DNA of 64,000 nucleotides, from contig NZ_RHOK01000001.1 in the NCBI RefSeq assembly GCF_003946175.1, forward strand, positions 144,276 to 208,275, read 5' to 3'. Shown here in pieces: positions 1 to 7,993 of the stretch (its first letter is position 1; each line of letters opens with the position of its first letter). Position numbers and translations under genes: made by a program. The notes beneath the pieces are model-generated. The model was not told where the DNA came from and searched no databases. It saw only the letters and a list, made by a program, of their open reading frames with translations. Origin of the DNA: Lacticaseibacillus suibinensis (GTDB lineage: Bacteria; Bacillota; Bacilli; Lactobacillales; Lactobacillaceae).

Positions 1-143
1 CCGGTTTTGCTCTGACTGCCGTGCTGAAAGTCAGCAGCATCTTCAATTTGAATCCCTGCTGCTCCGGCCTCAATTAAGAAGTTAGACACAGCTTCTACCG
101 CCTCACTGCTTGTTTCGACTGCGAGTTCAAACCAGTCGTCCAT
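1..143 (-). CDS. prmA: Ribosomal protein L11 methyltransferase, N-terminal part
   Basis: Only the first 47 codons are in the window; the rest lies beyond the left edge. The visible residues (start [19 protein letters not shown], then an [14 protein letters not shown] stretch) match the conserved N-terminal domain of PrmA, the cytoplasmic SAM-dependent enzyme that trimethylates ribosomal protein L11. A GGAGG Shine-Dalgarno lies just before the ATG at 143. It follows the DUF3013 gene by 12 bases on the same strand, so the two are probably co-transcribed. Confidence 0.85.
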   Translation of the reverse strand, partial: MDDWFELAVETSSEAVEAVSNFLIEAGAAGIQIEDAADFQHGSQSKT

Positions 144-155
144 AGGCGCCTCCAA

Positions 156-650
156 TCAGTACTTGGGATACGGCAAGAACACATGCTGGTTCGCTGCCGG
201 CTGAGCGGCAACGGCAGCCTGAAACTTGGCCTGGTCGAATTGCAACTCAAAGGTTTCGTCCTCAGAGGTACCATCAACAAAGTCCATCAAATCAGACTGG
301 CCATCGTCTAGAAGGGTTTGCAGATACTCGAACAACCCATCAACTGTGGCTTGGGCAATGCCTTGCTTGCCTTGGAAACCAATCACCGCCAGATAGTTGT
401 CTTGGTAATCTTCGCCCTTCAGGCGGGTAGCATCGTACAGCAAAATCGCATCAGAGTAATCAATTTCGCCTTCATCGATGGTTTCGCCGTCTTGGTCCTC
501 TACTTCAAAACCGGCCGCAGCATCCACGGTCATGGTTAACTCCACTTCAAAAACGCGTGCTTCTTTGTCCCAGTTCAAATCCAAATCGCCATCAAAATCC
601 AAGGCATCCATTTTGTCGCCAACATAATCGAGCATGTTTTGGGTGGTCAT
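156..650 (-). CDS. DUF3013 family protein
   Basis: A 164-residue acidic soluble protein with no signal peptide or membrane segment. It resembles the DUF3013 family of lactobacilli and streptococci, which has no known activity and is often found next to prmA, as here. The ATG at 650 is chosen over an upstream in-frame start because GGAGGAAACACAC directly precedes it. Confidence 0.7.
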   Translation of the reverse strand: MTTQNMLDYVGDKMDALDFDGDLDLNWDKEARVFEVELTMTVDAAAGFEVEDQDGETIDEGEIDYSDAILLYDATRLKGEDYQDNYLAVIGFQGKQGIAQATVDGLFEYLQTLLDDGQSDLMDFVDGTSEDETFELQFDQAKFQAAVAAQPAANQHVFLPYPKY

Positions 651-762
651 GTGTGTTTCCTCCATTTTTCGTTGCGACGCAGTGCGCGCCACCGATTTTC
701 GCCATCAAGGTCTGATTGCGAGCTTTATGCTTACTATAAACTACAAGTGGTAGAAGGAAAAG

Positions 763-790
763 TGGCATCGGCGATTACGGCGCGTATAAT
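763..790 (+). promoter_or_regulatory. Probable sigma-A promoter
   Basis: A perfect TATAAT at 785-790, with a poor -35 (TGGCAT) 16 bases upstream. It would drive the two overlapping genes that follow. Confidence 0.4.
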
Positions 791-812
791 GGACGATAAG
801 GAGTGAAAGACA

Positions 813-1052
813 TTGGAAGAAAAAACGATTCGCGCCTTGGTCGCTAACGCCGCTGATCAAGTCGTGGCAGCGCAGTTCACTGAACCGCAGATTGAAGCGC
901 GGGCGGCGGCATGGCAAAAAGCAGCGCCCGACGCCGACTTGGCGCAAACCACCACTTACCTGCTCAACGAAAACCGCGCCTTCATTGAAGCGGTTTTAAC
1001 CACTGTGATTTCAGATCTCATTGCAAAGGAGCCCCCTCATGACATTCGGTAA
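813..1052 (+). CDS. Small hypothetical protein
   Basis: A 79-residue protein that I do not recognise. It is alanine-rich and predicted helical, with no membrane segment. The start is TTG at 813, supported by AAGGAG nine bases upstream and a TATAAT box just before that. Its 3' end overlaps the next gene by 14 bases, which suggests translational coupling. Confidence 0.6.
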   Translation: MEEKTIRALVANAADQVVAAQFTEPQIEARAAAWQKAAPDADLAQTTTYLLNENRAFIEAVLTTVISDLIAKEPPHDIR

Positions 1053-1488
1053 ACACGCCCATTTCAAGGCTGATAAGCACAACGCCTACTTTGAACTCGA
1101 TTCCGCCCATGATTTAATCAAAGTCCACCGCCCGCATTTTGGCCACAAAATCATCCCTTCAACCATTATCCGCGGCTATCGCCTGACCATGGATGACCAC
1201 GTGATTGTCGCTTCTGACGGTAGCAAGCCCGCCTTGATCGATAATAACCTGCTGTCAGACGCTCATATCATGGGCGTGTTGACGCCTGGCACCGAGGAAA
1301 TTTATCACCTTAACTTGGAGCTGGAAACCACTCAAGGCCCAATTGTCATCAAGTACATCAACACCCGCGTTCAAATCGGCACGCTGGTGTATAGCGTGGC
1401 TCTGCTGGATGCCAACAAGGCCCTGCAAGAACTCGATCAGCTGCCTGCCACCAAGCGCGCGGCAGATTTAACCGGCAGCGCGGAATAA
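1039..1488 (+). CDS. Conserved hypothetical protein
   Basis: A 149-residue soluble protein rich in beta-prone residues; no family recognised. The ATG at 1039 is preceded by AAAGGAG, which favours it over an upstream in-frame TTG. It overlaps the gene before it and is closed by a strong terminator. Confidence 0.6.
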   Translation: MTFGKHAHFKADKHNAYFELDSAHDLIKVHRPHFGHKIIPSTIIRGYRLTMDDHVIVASDGSKPALIDNNLLSDAHIMGVLTPGTEEIYHLNLELETTQGPIVIKYINTRVQIGTLVYSVALLDANKALQELDQLPATKRAADLTGSAE

Positions 1489-1501
1489 CATGGTAAAACG
1501 C

Positions 1502-1534
1502 AAAAGACGACCTCATTTTCGAGGTCGTCTTTTT
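1502..1534 (+). terminator. Rho-independent terminator
   Basis: A 13-bp perfect stem (AAAAGACGACCTC with its complement) around a six-base loop, ending in a T run. It ends the two-gene unit 813-1488. Confidence 0.85.
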
Positions 1535-1546
1535 GTCAGCTTCAAC

Positions 1547-1702
1547 TTAACGCTTGAACACCCGCGCCACCTTAGCCAAATCATCATCGGATAAAGCGCG
1601 CAAGGCCCACAAAATGCCGTATTTCACACCTAGCGCGATCACTAAAAACCCTAACCCCAGAGCAATCAAATAGTAAATTAACCCAAAAGCCGTACCCATC
1701 AT
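1547..1702 (-). CDS. Small membrane protein
   Basis: A 51-residue protein with one long hydrophobic segment at about residues 4-32 and a short charged tail ending in FKR. Two ATGs in tandem (1702 and 1699) follow a GAGGAG Shine-Dalgarno at good spacing. No family is recognised. Confidence 0.6.
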   Translation of the reverse strand: MMGTAFGLIYYLIALGLGFLVIALGVKYGILWALRALSDDDLAKVARVFKR

Positions 1703-1735
1703 GATTTTTTTCTCCTCGCTTCAACTGGTGTGAGC

Positions 1736-2104
1736 TTAGTCTTGTTCCTGCTGAATGAGTGCCAATTGTTTCAGCCCGGCCTCGACGGCTTGCCGCGAGT
1801 AATTGGCATCGTCTAGCGCTTCGTCGCTCAGCGCATTCAAGTGCTCAAAATACCAAGCTCCCAGCGCCATGAAATCTTTTTCCGCCATGGCATAGCGCTG
1901 ACTGAAGAAAAATCTGGTCGCTTCAGGCAATTGTTTAGCCGTCAAAAACTGCTCCAAGCGCTCCTGCCCGGGTAAAAGCCGCGCATCAGTTTGCGGAAAA
2001 ACGATTTCGCTCCCCGGGTTACCACCGGCTTTGCCAATCATATAGCCCAGCCCTTGGGCGAAGGACTTAATCTGCCGCAGCAACACATCATTTTCTTCTT
2101 GCAT
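1736..2104 (-). CDS. DUF6483 family protein
   Basis: A 122-residue soluble helical protein. The N-terminal heptad pattern (LLRQIKSFAQGLGYMIGK) and overall size match the DUF6483 family of lactobacilli, whose function is unknown. GGAGGC lies upstream of the ATG. It is followed leftward by the 51-residue membrane protein gene on the same strand. Confidence 0.55.
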   Translation of the reverse strand: MQEENDVLLRQIKSFAQGLGYMIGKAGGNPGSEIVFPQTDARLLPGQERLEQFLTAKQLPEATRFFFSQRYAMAEKDFMALGAWYFEHLNALSDEALDDANYSRQAVEAGLKQLALIQQEQD

Positions 2105-2254
2105 GAGCTTGTGCCTCCATCCTGAAATACCTGCCAGTCGTGTAGTGACGAGTCGTTTGCTTGTAGTATAGGCGGATTGAGGCCCTGCCGCAATTCTTTT
2201 CCATCCCGGCTAGTGCCGCCCAATCGGCACGATTAGGCGGTCGTTGAAATGACC

Positions 2255-2283
2255 CGAAAAAAACCGAGCACATCGGCTCGGTT
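2255..2283 (-). terminator. Rho-independent terminator
   Basis: On the minus strand AACCGAG pairs with CTCGGTT and is followed by a T run. It closes the three-gene unit 2293-3235. Confidence 0.75.
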
Positions 2284-2292
2284 AGATGACGC

Positions 2293-2679
2293 CTATTTAA
2301 GTTTCGCCTGGACGGCACTGGGAATGTTGGCGAGAGTAATTGGATTTGGTCCTTTAACCACGCGCTTTTGGGAGATTTCAGCAGTCACATAAGACCCTGG
2401 GGCGAGCGGTGTCGGGTTGGCGGATTCGCCACTAGAATAGCTCAGGTGCCGCGTGGTCCTATCCTTCAACACGAAGTCGAATTCATAGTGGTAATAGTAA
2501 TACTGCTTACCATTAACTTTGTAATTCTTACCATCGCTAGTTTTGGAGTTCTTTTTCACCGCCTCACCCACCTGCGCATACGCAGTTTGGGTTTGGTAGG
2601 TTTCGTGCCAATAGTTGTAGCCGAACCAACCGCCAGCAATGACGATCAGCAAAGCGACAATCGCTAAAATCTTCTTCAT
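2293..2679 (-). CDS. YxeA-like secreted or membrane-anchored protein
   Basis: A 128-residue protein with an N-terminal signal or anchor (MKKILAIVALLIVIAGGWFG) followed by a small beta-rich domain. The pattern NYKVNGKQYYYYHYEF, then SYSSG and YVTAEIS, is typical of the YxeA/DUF1093 family. These are extracytoplasmic proteins of unknown function. Its start overlaps the stop of the gene before it (ATGA), so the two are coupled. Confidence 0.65.
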   Translation of the reverse strand: MKKILAIVALLIVIAGGWFGYNYWHETYQTQTAYAQVGEAVKKNSKTSDGKNYKVNGKQYYYYHYEFDFVLKDRTTRHLSYSSGESANPTPLAPGSYVTAEISQKRVVKGPNPITLANIPSAVQAKLK

Positions 2680-2855
2680 TTTTTGTCCTCCCCAGGATGT
2701 TTTGACTGGTCAGAATGCGGCCGCTTAAACGCCGCCTGCAGCTTGGCGAATTTGCTCGGGTCTTTTTCCCGCGCCAGCTTCACCATTTTGGCAAAATCAT
2801 AGGCTTGTGGTTCGTCATTGCCGCTTGGCTGCTTGGATTTGTGAAACCAGCTCAT
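2676..2855 (-). CDS. Small hydrophilic protein
   Basis: A 59-residue charged protein starting MSWFHKSKQ; no family recognised. The ATG at 2855 has GGAGGG upstream. It overlaps both neighbours by four bases (ATGA junctions), so it belongs to one translation-coupled unit of membrane protein, this protein and the YxeA-like protein. Confidence 0.6.
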   Translation of the reverse strand: MSWFHKSKQPSGNDEPQAYDFAKMVKLAREKDPSKFAKLQAAFKRPHSDQSKHPGEDKK

Positions 2856-3235
2856 CGCTGTCCCTCCATTTCGGATTCCTGCATTGGCCGATGATAGCTG
2901 ATCAGCAGCCAAACTGCCACTAGTTGCACGATGGCAATGAACAGGCTGTAATTTGGAATCAGCGGATAAGCCACAAAGGCCCACACGCAGATAAGATGAG
3001 CAATCATCAGTCGCGGCCGGCGCATCGCTTTAAGGTAGGCCAACCCATGCAGCACCACCCCGATGATACTCAGCCACCACCAGTGCGGCTCCCACTGCAT
3101 CATCTGTTCCCCGACGGCCGGGAAACTAAAGCCACTGCGGAAACTCAAGAGGCTGGCATAAGCGAGCACACCGAGTGTGAATAGTGCGTACAAGAAACTG
3201 TATAATCCGATCATCTTCACTAAAGATGTTTTCAA
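2852..3235 (-). CDS. Four-helix membrane protein
   Basis: A 127-residue protein with four predicted transmembrane segments (about residues 8-30, 50-66, 74-94 and 97-113); no family recognised. It is the first gene of the three-gene unit running to 2293. Confidence 0.6.
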   Translation of the reverse strand: MKTSLVKMIGLYSFLYALFTLGVLAYASLLSFRSGFSFPAVGEQMMQWEPHWWWLSIIGVVLHGLAYLKAMRRPRLMIAHLICVWAFVAYPLIPNYSLFIAIVQLVAVWLLISYHRPMQESEMEGQR

Positions 3236-3311
3236 GGCCTGTCATTCCTTCTAGTCAGAATAGTATCAGTATACCTAGTCCCCAGGCAAAAAGAAAAGCG
3301 TGGAAACAGAT

Positions 3312-3339
3312 TTGCAAAAATCTCAACATTTGCTATACT
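3312..3339 (+). promoter_or_regulatory. tRNA-Ser promoter
   Basis: TTGCAA and TATACT with a 16-base spacer, about 30 bases upstream of the tRNA. Confidence 0.6.
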
Positions 3340-3369
3340 GAAAAGCGTTCTAAAAACCATTAACCACAT

Positions 3370-3457
3370 GGAGAGTTGGCAGAGTGGTAATGCAACGGAC
3401 TCGAAATCCGTCGAACCGGCTAATACCGGCGCACGAGTTCGAATCTCGTACTCTCCT
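3370..3457 (+). tRNA. tRNA-Ser (anticodon CGA)
   Basis: An 88-base tRNA with the long variable arm of the serine class (CCGGC/GCCGG stem), a 7-bp acceptor stem (GGAGAGT/ACTCTCC), anticodon loop CTCGAAA giving CGA (reads UCG), and a normal T arm with TTCGAAT. CCA is not encoded. The 3' half from the anticodon loop on is duplicated at 17958-18017, so this gene is the integration target of the element that follows. Confidence 0.95.
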
Positions 3458-3458
3458 G
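3399..3458 (+). other. attL: tRNA-Ser 3' half at the left end of the mobile element
   Basis: These 60 bases, from the anticodon loop to the base after the acceptor stem, recur at 17958-18017 with three mismatches. Integration at the anticodon loop with repair of the tRNA is the standard pattern for tyrosine integrases. The integrase gene lies just inside this end. Confidence 0.85.
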
Positions 3459-3482
3459 AATAAACGTTGATATATCAGCGTC

Positions 3483-3511
3483 CCGCAGCCTTTCGGGGTT
3501 GCGGTTTTTTG
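3483..3511 (+). terminator. Terminator after tRNA-Ser, supplied by the element
   Basis: CCGCAGCC pairs with GGTTGCGG and is followed by six T. The displaced chromosomal counterpart sits after attR at 18031-18061. Confidence 0.8.
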
Positions 3512-3551
3512 TTGCTTTCAAACACATGTTTGGGTCGAAATAGGCCTTCCA

Positions 3552-3568
3552 GTACCAGTGCAGTACCA
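3552..3568 (+). other. Candidate integrase arm-binding sites, left
   Basis: GTACCA repeated with an 11-base period (GTACCA-N5-GTACCA). The distance to the attL core is 94 bases, the same as for the matching pair near attR at 17848-17864. Such paired short repeats in attP arms are the usual binding sites of the integrase N-terminal domain. Confidence 0.55.
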
Positions 3569-3573
3569 GTTCG

Positions 3574-3601
3574 AAAAATCAGACCGCCGTTTTTGGCGGC
3601 A
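3574..3601 (-). terminator. Probable terminator of the integrase operon
   Basis: On the minus strand CCGCC/GGCGG forms a short stem followed, after five bases, by a T run. It lies 38 bases beyond the integrase stop. Confidence 0.45.
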
Positions 3602-3638
3602 AACGTGTCCGGAATTTCATGTGATCAGACCTTTCTTT

Positions 3639-4757
3639 TTAGAAGAATTTGTCGAGGGCATCGGCGGTTTCGCGTTGCTTGTTGGGGAAAAGATGCCCGT
3701 AAGTGTCAATCGTTGTGACGATGCTCGCATGCCCCAGTCGTTCCTTGATGATCGTGTACTCTGTTTCTTGGTCGATCAACAAGGCGACGTGTGAGTGCCT
3801 GAAATCGTGAATGCGAATCTGCTTCATCGTGGGATCACGCTTGCAGATACGTTTGTAGCGCATGCGGATCGTATGCTTATTGCGGCGTATCAGCGTTGCT
3901 TGGAACATTGGCGTATCTTCGCTCCAGTCGAGGGCTAAGTCGTGCTTAAAGAGTTCCTGTTGCTGTTCACGCCATTGCAGAAGCAAGGCGATCATGCCTT
4001 GGTTGAGACTAATACGGCGATTACTAGCCTTAGACTTCGGCGGGGTAATGACATCCACGCCGCCGCGCCGGAACACAGACTTGCTGACAGTAAGTTCCTT
4101 GCGTTTGAAATCGAGATCCGACCAGTCCAGCGCGCATAGTTCGCCAACCCGCAGGCCGGAGAAGAACAGCAGTGAGAACAACACGTACCAGTCGAATTCC
4201 TCTGGCAGATGAATCAGCGTGGTAAACGCGTGAAATTCATCTGGCGTGTAGAAGTCCATTTTCTTGCGTTCGATTTTGAGCTTCTTCACGCCAATACAAG
4301 GATTTTCGACGATCACTTTCTCCTCAACGGCGACATCGAGAATCAGCTTTAACTCAATCAAGGTCTTGTTGTTGGTGTTATTGCTCAAATCACGTTCCTC
4401 GGTGAGCCATTCTTGAAAGTCGCGGATGTGCTCGCTGGTCAGGCGCTTAATATCGGCATTGACGAAGAACGTCTGGATATAGCGCTTGTACACGGCACGT
4501 TGGGACTGCAAGTAGGACGGCTTGATATGGATCTTCACGCGGTTCACGTACCGCTCAAACAATTCATCCAAGGTGACGGTTTCTTGATTGAACAGCCGGT
4601 CGACGCTAGTACGCATCATCTCCTTTTCAACTTCGCGGGCAGCTGCCATTGAATGAATGCCTTGTTTCTTCTTGCGGCGTCGCTTGCCGGTGACGGGATC
4701 AGTGCCAAAGGAGACACTGACAACATAGGTACCATTAGGTGCTTGGGTAATACTCAT
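3639..4757 (-). CDS. int: Tyrosine recombinase (element integrase)
   Basis: A 372-residue site-specific recombinase of the phage/Tn916-like family. It has an N-terminal arm-binding region (SFGTDPVTGKRRRKKKQGI), a central SAM-like core-binding domain, and a C-terminal catalytic domain with FSGLRVGELCAL (first Arg), HDFRHSH (HxxR), LGHASIVTTIDTYGHL (nucleophile Tyr). All catalytic residues are present. The ATG at 4757 has GGAGG upstream, so longer upstream starts are rejected. It lies next to attL and probably integrates the element into tRNA-Ser. Confidence 0.92.
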   Translation of the reverse strand: MSITQAPNGTYVVSVSFGTDPVTGKRRRKKKQGIHSMAAAREVEKEMMRTSVDRLFNQETVTLDELFERYVNRVKIHIKPSYLQSQRAVYKRYIQTFFVNADIKRLTSEHIRDFQEWLTEERDLSNNTNNKTLIELKLILDVAVEEKVIVENPCIGVKKLKIERKKMDFYTPDEFHAFTTLIHLPEEFDWYVLFSLLFFSGLRVGELCALDWSDLDFKRKELTVSKSVFRRGGVDVITPPKSKASNRRISLNQGMIALLLQWREQQQELFKHDLALDWSEDTPMFQATLIRRNKHTIRMRYKRICKRDPTMKQIRIHDFRHSHVALLIDQETEYTIIKERLGHASIVTTIDTYGHLFPNKQRETADALDKFF

Positions 4758-4855
4758 TTCATACCTCCAAATAATCGAAGGCACGCTTGCTTTGGTCGTT
4801 GACCATGATATACTTGGCTTGTCTAGGGCAAAGTATCGGGTGCGTGCAATCACGT

Positions 4856-6082
4856 TCATTCGTTGCTTTGTTTTTTTTCGTCTTCATGTTGCGCTTGTTC
4901 AAATACTTCCTTGAGTAACGTCTTCTGTTGCGGCGATAATTCAGCCTCGTTAATCATATCCGCGATCATGTCAGTACCATTGAGTGAATCGACTTGCTGA
5001 ACCATTTTCAGACTGGGCGCGACTTGCTTGGTCAGCCAGTTCAGCACGCTGTCCATCGTGATTGGTTCAGGCCGCATTGCTAGTTTCAAGCGATTACGGT
5101 TATCGCCGATAAACGTTTGCCAGTCTGGATCTAGTGGACAATCGGCCAATTTCTTTGAGCCTTGTGGTGTTACGATCCGCAAGTAATGGTTAATAATCCC
5201 GAAGACAACCGTTTCGGCGTCTTGGCAGGCCAGCAGTTCCTTCATAGCCTTTTGAGCACGCTGGTCGCGAAGGCGGACTTCAAACCGGTTGAGAATTGGA
5301 GAATCTTCTGGGTAGTCGATTTTGTTTTTGAAATATTGTTCGATGTCCTTCTGATAGCCAATCATTTGCACCAAACTTTGTGGTGAACCGAATTGAACGG
5401 TTTTCCCGACACGGCCTTTCTTAATGGTTTCGATTGCGCCTTTACTCTTGAACAAGCTCACTAGTTCTTCTTTTTCGACTTTTTGAATCAGGTGGGGAAT
5501 GTCGATAATCCCGACGGTATCATTGATGGCGAAGTCAACCCGTTTGTAGATCCCAGTTAGGTCATCGCAGGCCTGAAAAAAGTCGAACCAAGTCAGCCCA
5601 TCTCGGACAAGCACTGCTTCTAGTTGACGGCAACCAGAGCCGTGCATCTCAATCATTGTTCCCAGATAGGCATTCGGGCCACCTACGCGGGTACTCATGA
5701 TTGAAATATCGCCACGCTGAATCGTGTAGTCGAACCCATAAAAGGCCTTTTCAGTTAAGGAGAAGAAATCCCTGTTCATTGGAAAAAGCTTCTTGAACAC
5801 ATACTCGGCGTCTTGTGTATTGAACCGCACCCGCACGTAATCGACTAAGATAAACATCGAATCACGATTGGTCAGGCCAAGAAGCGCGTGGCCCAGGCGC
5901 CGTTGCATTTCTTCGGTTAACGCAGCGCGTCCATTTAACAGCCGATTGACATAGGAGCGCGTCATACCTAGTTGTGCCGCAAGTTGTGCTTGACTAATAC
6001 CGGCATCAGTCATCCGTTGGCGAAATTCCGCCAACCAGCCGTGTCCAGTATGATCACGGCCATTCATCATTGTCTTATCCAT
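4856..6082 (-). CDS. MobT-type relaxase / replication initiation factor (HTH + Rep_trans)
   Basis: A 408-residue protein. Residues about 15-60 form an XRE-type helix-turn-helix (ISQAQLAAQLGMTRSYVNRLL). The rest matches the Rep_trans fold (replication initiation factor), with IYKRVDFAINDTVGIIDIP and a FEVRLRDQRA segment. This HTH plus Rep_trans layout is that of MobT relaxases in ICESt3/Tn916-like elements and their mobilizable relatives, which nick oriT and can start rolling-circle replication. The ATG has GAGGTGAGCA upstream. It lies between the DUF3173 gene and int. No coupling protein or type IV secretion genes are present, so transfer would need a helper. Confidence 0.75.
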   Translation of the reverse strand: MDKTMMNGRDHTGHGWLAEFRQRMTDAGISQAQLAAQLGMTRSYVNRLLNGRAALTEEMQRRLGHALLGLTNRDSMFILVDYVRVRFNTQDAEYVFKKLFPMNRDFFSLTEKAFYGFDYTIQRGDISIMSTRVGGPNAYLGTMIEMHGSGCRQLEAVLVRDGLTWFDFFQACDDLTGIYKRVDFAINDTVGIIDIPHLIQKVEKEELVSLFKSKGAIETIKKGRVGKTVQFGSPQSLVQMIGYQKDIEQYFKNKIDYPEDSPILNRFEVRLRDQRAQKAMKELLACQDAETVVFGIINHYLRIVTPQGSKKLADCPLDPDWQTFIGDNRNRLKLAMRPEPITMDSVLNWLTKQVAPSLKMVQQVDSLNGTDMIADMINEAELSPQQKTLLKEVFEQAQHEDEKKQSNE

Positions 6083-6253
6083 TGCTCACCTCGTGTGCTC
6101 TGATTTCGCCGTCTGCGAACAGCGGATTGCCGTGCATAGTGGCGAATCACTTGTGTTTTCTGCCTCGTTTCGGATTGTTCTTGTCATTTTGTGCCCCCCT
6201 GTTAGAATACGGGAGCTTGGGCGGCCGGCTAACGCCGACCGCCGCCGCTCGCG

Positions 6254-6496
6254 CTAGCGGCTTTCGCGCTGCACGCCGCGCGCGGCGGCGTGGTGTTGCG
6301 TGACCATTGCCAGATCTTCAAATGGATTGAAGCCTAACAGACTGACGATGGCGTGGAGTGGGACTTGGCCGCACTTGCGGTTTGCATAGAAGCAATGACC
6401 GTCTGCAACCAGGTTCAGCTTGCACTGATGGATAATCTGTCCGGCTTTGTAACCGGAAAATCCTAACTGCATGAGCATCTTCTTATCGACTAACAT
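6254..6496 (-). CDS. DUF3173 family protein
   Basis: An 80-residue protein. The first 65 residues (MLVDKKMLMQLGFSGYKAGQ, then CFYANRKCGQVPLHAIVSLLGF) match DUF3173, a small helical family typical of integrative elements of Firmicutes and usually found near int or mobT. Its job is not established; a small DNA-binding role like an excisionase is often supposed. AGAGGTGA precedes the ATG. The last 15 codons run through an extremely GC-rich palindromic stretch. Confidence 0.7.
   Translation of the reverse strand: MLVDKKMLMQLGFSGYKAGQIIHQCKLNLVADGHCFYANRKCGQVPLHAIVSLLGFNPFEDLAMVTQHHAAARGVQRESR
6272..6292. repeat. GC-only hairpin near mobT, candidate oriT or replication origin part
   Basis: CACGCCGC and GCGGCGTG form a perfect 8-bp inverted repeat around GCGCG, inside an almost pure GC block (about 6220-6292) in an otherwise AT-richer element. 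It overlaps the 3' end of the DUF3173 gene and lies upstream of mobT, where nick regions of such relaxases are often found. I did not recognise a known oriT core. Confidence 0.35.
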
Positions 6497-6555
6497 ATAG
6501 TCACCTCTTTTGGTTTGAATTTAACATGTATGGGTTTACAATCTGCTATGGCTGA

Positions 6556-6584
6556 ATCATACCATCCTCCAAGAAACTTATCAA
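6556..6584 (-). promoter_or_regulatory. Promoter of the DUF3173-mobT-int operon
   Basis: On the minus strand TTGATA and TATGAT are separated by 17 bases. The -35 overlaps the left arm of the inverted repeat at 6575-6600, so a repressor bound there would block it. Confidence 0.7.
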
Positions 6585-6600
6585 CCTTTTTAGATAAGTT
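6575..6600. promoter_or_regulatory. Operator-like inverted repeat
   Basis: AACTTATC and GATAAGTT, an 8-bp perfect inverted repeat with a 10-base spacer. It sits between the divergent mobilization operon and the HTH regulator gene and overlaps the mobilization promoter. The regulator encoded at 6689 is the natural candidate to bind. Confidence 0.6.
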
Positions 6601-6626
6601 ACAAACAGGTTTCGTTTAATTATTCC

Positions 6627-6655
6627 TTGACACTTTCAATGGGTTTCATTAAGCT
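6627..6655 (+). promoter_or_regulatory. Promoter of the regulator and cargo genes
   Basis: TTGACA at 6627, a 17-base spacer, then a weak TAAGCT. It lies 34 bases upstream of the regulator start. Confidence 0.5.
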
Positions 6656-6688
6656 TCAAGTAAGGCTACAAAAAGGAGAAATCAACTC

Positions 6689-7207
6689 ATGTTCGGAAAA
6701 AGTGAAGAAGGTATCGACAAGAAGCTCGCTAGAAATATTAAGCGTATTCGTATGGAACGCGGCATGACGCAAAAAGACCTTGCTGATGCAATGGGTAGCA
6801 TTGAGCAAAGCGTGTCTAAGTTTGAGCGGGCAATTTCGGCACCGTCTGCTAAAGCGATTATGCAGCTGTGTGAGGCGTTGCAAGTGACGCCTAACGACTT
6901 GTATCTCAACGATGCCGACTGGCGCAGCTGGCAGTCAGAGAAGCTTGAACACCAAGACCATTCCGTTAACGGTTTGGTCGATCACGTCGAAATGGTTCAA
7001 AAGATGTTTGCGGAGGCAGAACTGGCCCGCAAAGCCGGAGATGAGAAGCTGGAGCGTGCTACTCTAGATCAAATCATTCAGATGTACATGTGGACTAACG
7101 ACCATTTCCGTGACGTCGCGCACTTGCTTGATCGGCGCTATGTGACCGAGTACCTCGACAATATGGAAAAGGAAACTCGTGACGCAATGATCAACAACGC
7201 GAATTAG
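6689..7207 (+). CDS. XRE-family transcriptional regulator of the element
   Basis: A 172-residue protein with an N-terminal HTH_XRE domain at about residues 12-68 (ARNIKRIRMERGMTQKDLAD, then EQSVSKFERAISAPS) and a C-terminal helical part that I do not recognise, probably for dimerization. AAGGAG lies upstream. It is divergent from the mobilization genes, with an operator-like repeat between, and heads the rightward cargo genes. It probably keeps excision and transfer silent and may also control the defence genes. Confidence 0.75.
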   Translation: MFGKSEEGIDKKLARNIKRIRMERGMTQKDLADAMGSIEQSVSKFERAISAPSAKAIMQLCEALQVTPNDLYLNDADWRSWQSEKLEHQDHSVNGLVDHVEMVQKMFAEAELARKAGDEKLERATLDQIIQMYMWTNDHFRDVAHLLDRRYVTEYLDNMEKETRDAMINNAN

Positions 7208-7273
7208 ACCCTGTTTGATAAGCCGGACCACTTTACGCTTTAGCGTTCAATTAACGAAACGGAGGAGTTTCAT

Positions 7274-7927
7274 ATGACTGCAAAAGCAAGCAAACTAGAC
7301 AAGTTTATTAAAGCCGCTGACAAACTAGTTGAGTCCAGAGGTGTTTCTAAGCTCACCAAAACAATCGATAAGACACTGGATATTGCAGGAAATGCCATTG
7401 GAGCTGCAGCTGACGTGACCAATCACCAACTGGATGAACATAACAAGCGACACCAGACCGATGTAAAATTGCCAGACATAATTGGTCTTAGTATTGATCA
7501 AGCAAAGGAATTGTTTGCTACGCTGGAACTCAAATATGCTCTTCTCGCTTCGGAGCCTGATGCAAGTTTTGAAACGGCTAAAGCTGATACCATCGTCAAC
7601 ACCGTTCCCAAGGCTCACACGGTTTTGTCTGCAGGCAGTTTCGTTAAGATCTACTACTTAGATGCGGAGGTTATTGAAGCGAGCCGGTTAATTGTCTCGG
7701 AGAAAGAAACCCGTAAACGTGCTCGAAAAGAAGCGGTCAAGGCTCTCGCCTCGAAGATTGGGCACGGCACTGCTATGAGTGCTCGCAATGTTTTAAAAGC
7801 CACGACAAAAGTGACTAAGAAATCCACTAGGCAGAGTAGCACCCAAAAAAATTGCAAAGAGATTAAAGCTACGATTATTGATGTTCCCTCCACCGCTGAT
7901 GAAAGTATGAACGATGACAGTAAGTAG
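7274..7927 (+). CDS. PASTA-domain protein, paralogue of the chromosomal copy at 18313
   Basis: A 217-residue cytoplasmic protein with no signal peptide. Residues 1-60 form a conserved helical region (TKTIDKTLDIAGNAIGAAAD, then NHQLDEHNKRH). Residues about 65-128 resemble a single PASTA repeat (LPDIIGLSIDQAKELF, then GSFVKIYYLD). A basic tail follows. PASTA domains usually bind cell-wall fragments outside the cell, so an isolated cytoplasmic one is unusual and probably binds something else. A GGAGGAG site precedes the ATG. It lies between the regulator and the TIR gene and is probably co-transcribed with them. Its function is unknown. Confidence 0.65.
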   Translation: MTAKASKLDKFIKAADKLVESRGVSKLTKTIDKTLDIAGNAIGAAADVTNHQLDEHNKRHQTDVKLPDIIGLSIDQAKELFATLELKYALLASEPDASFETAKADTIVNTVPKAHTVLSAGSFVKIYYLDAEVIEASRLIVSEKETRKRARKEAVKALASKIGHGTAMSARNVLKATTKVTKKSTRQSSTQKNCKEIKATIIDVPSTADESMNDDSK

Positions 7928-7993
7928 ACGATATAATTAGGCTTGACACGGTAGTCGATTGGCCCAGGCTCATGCTGATAAGGGGATGGATTA

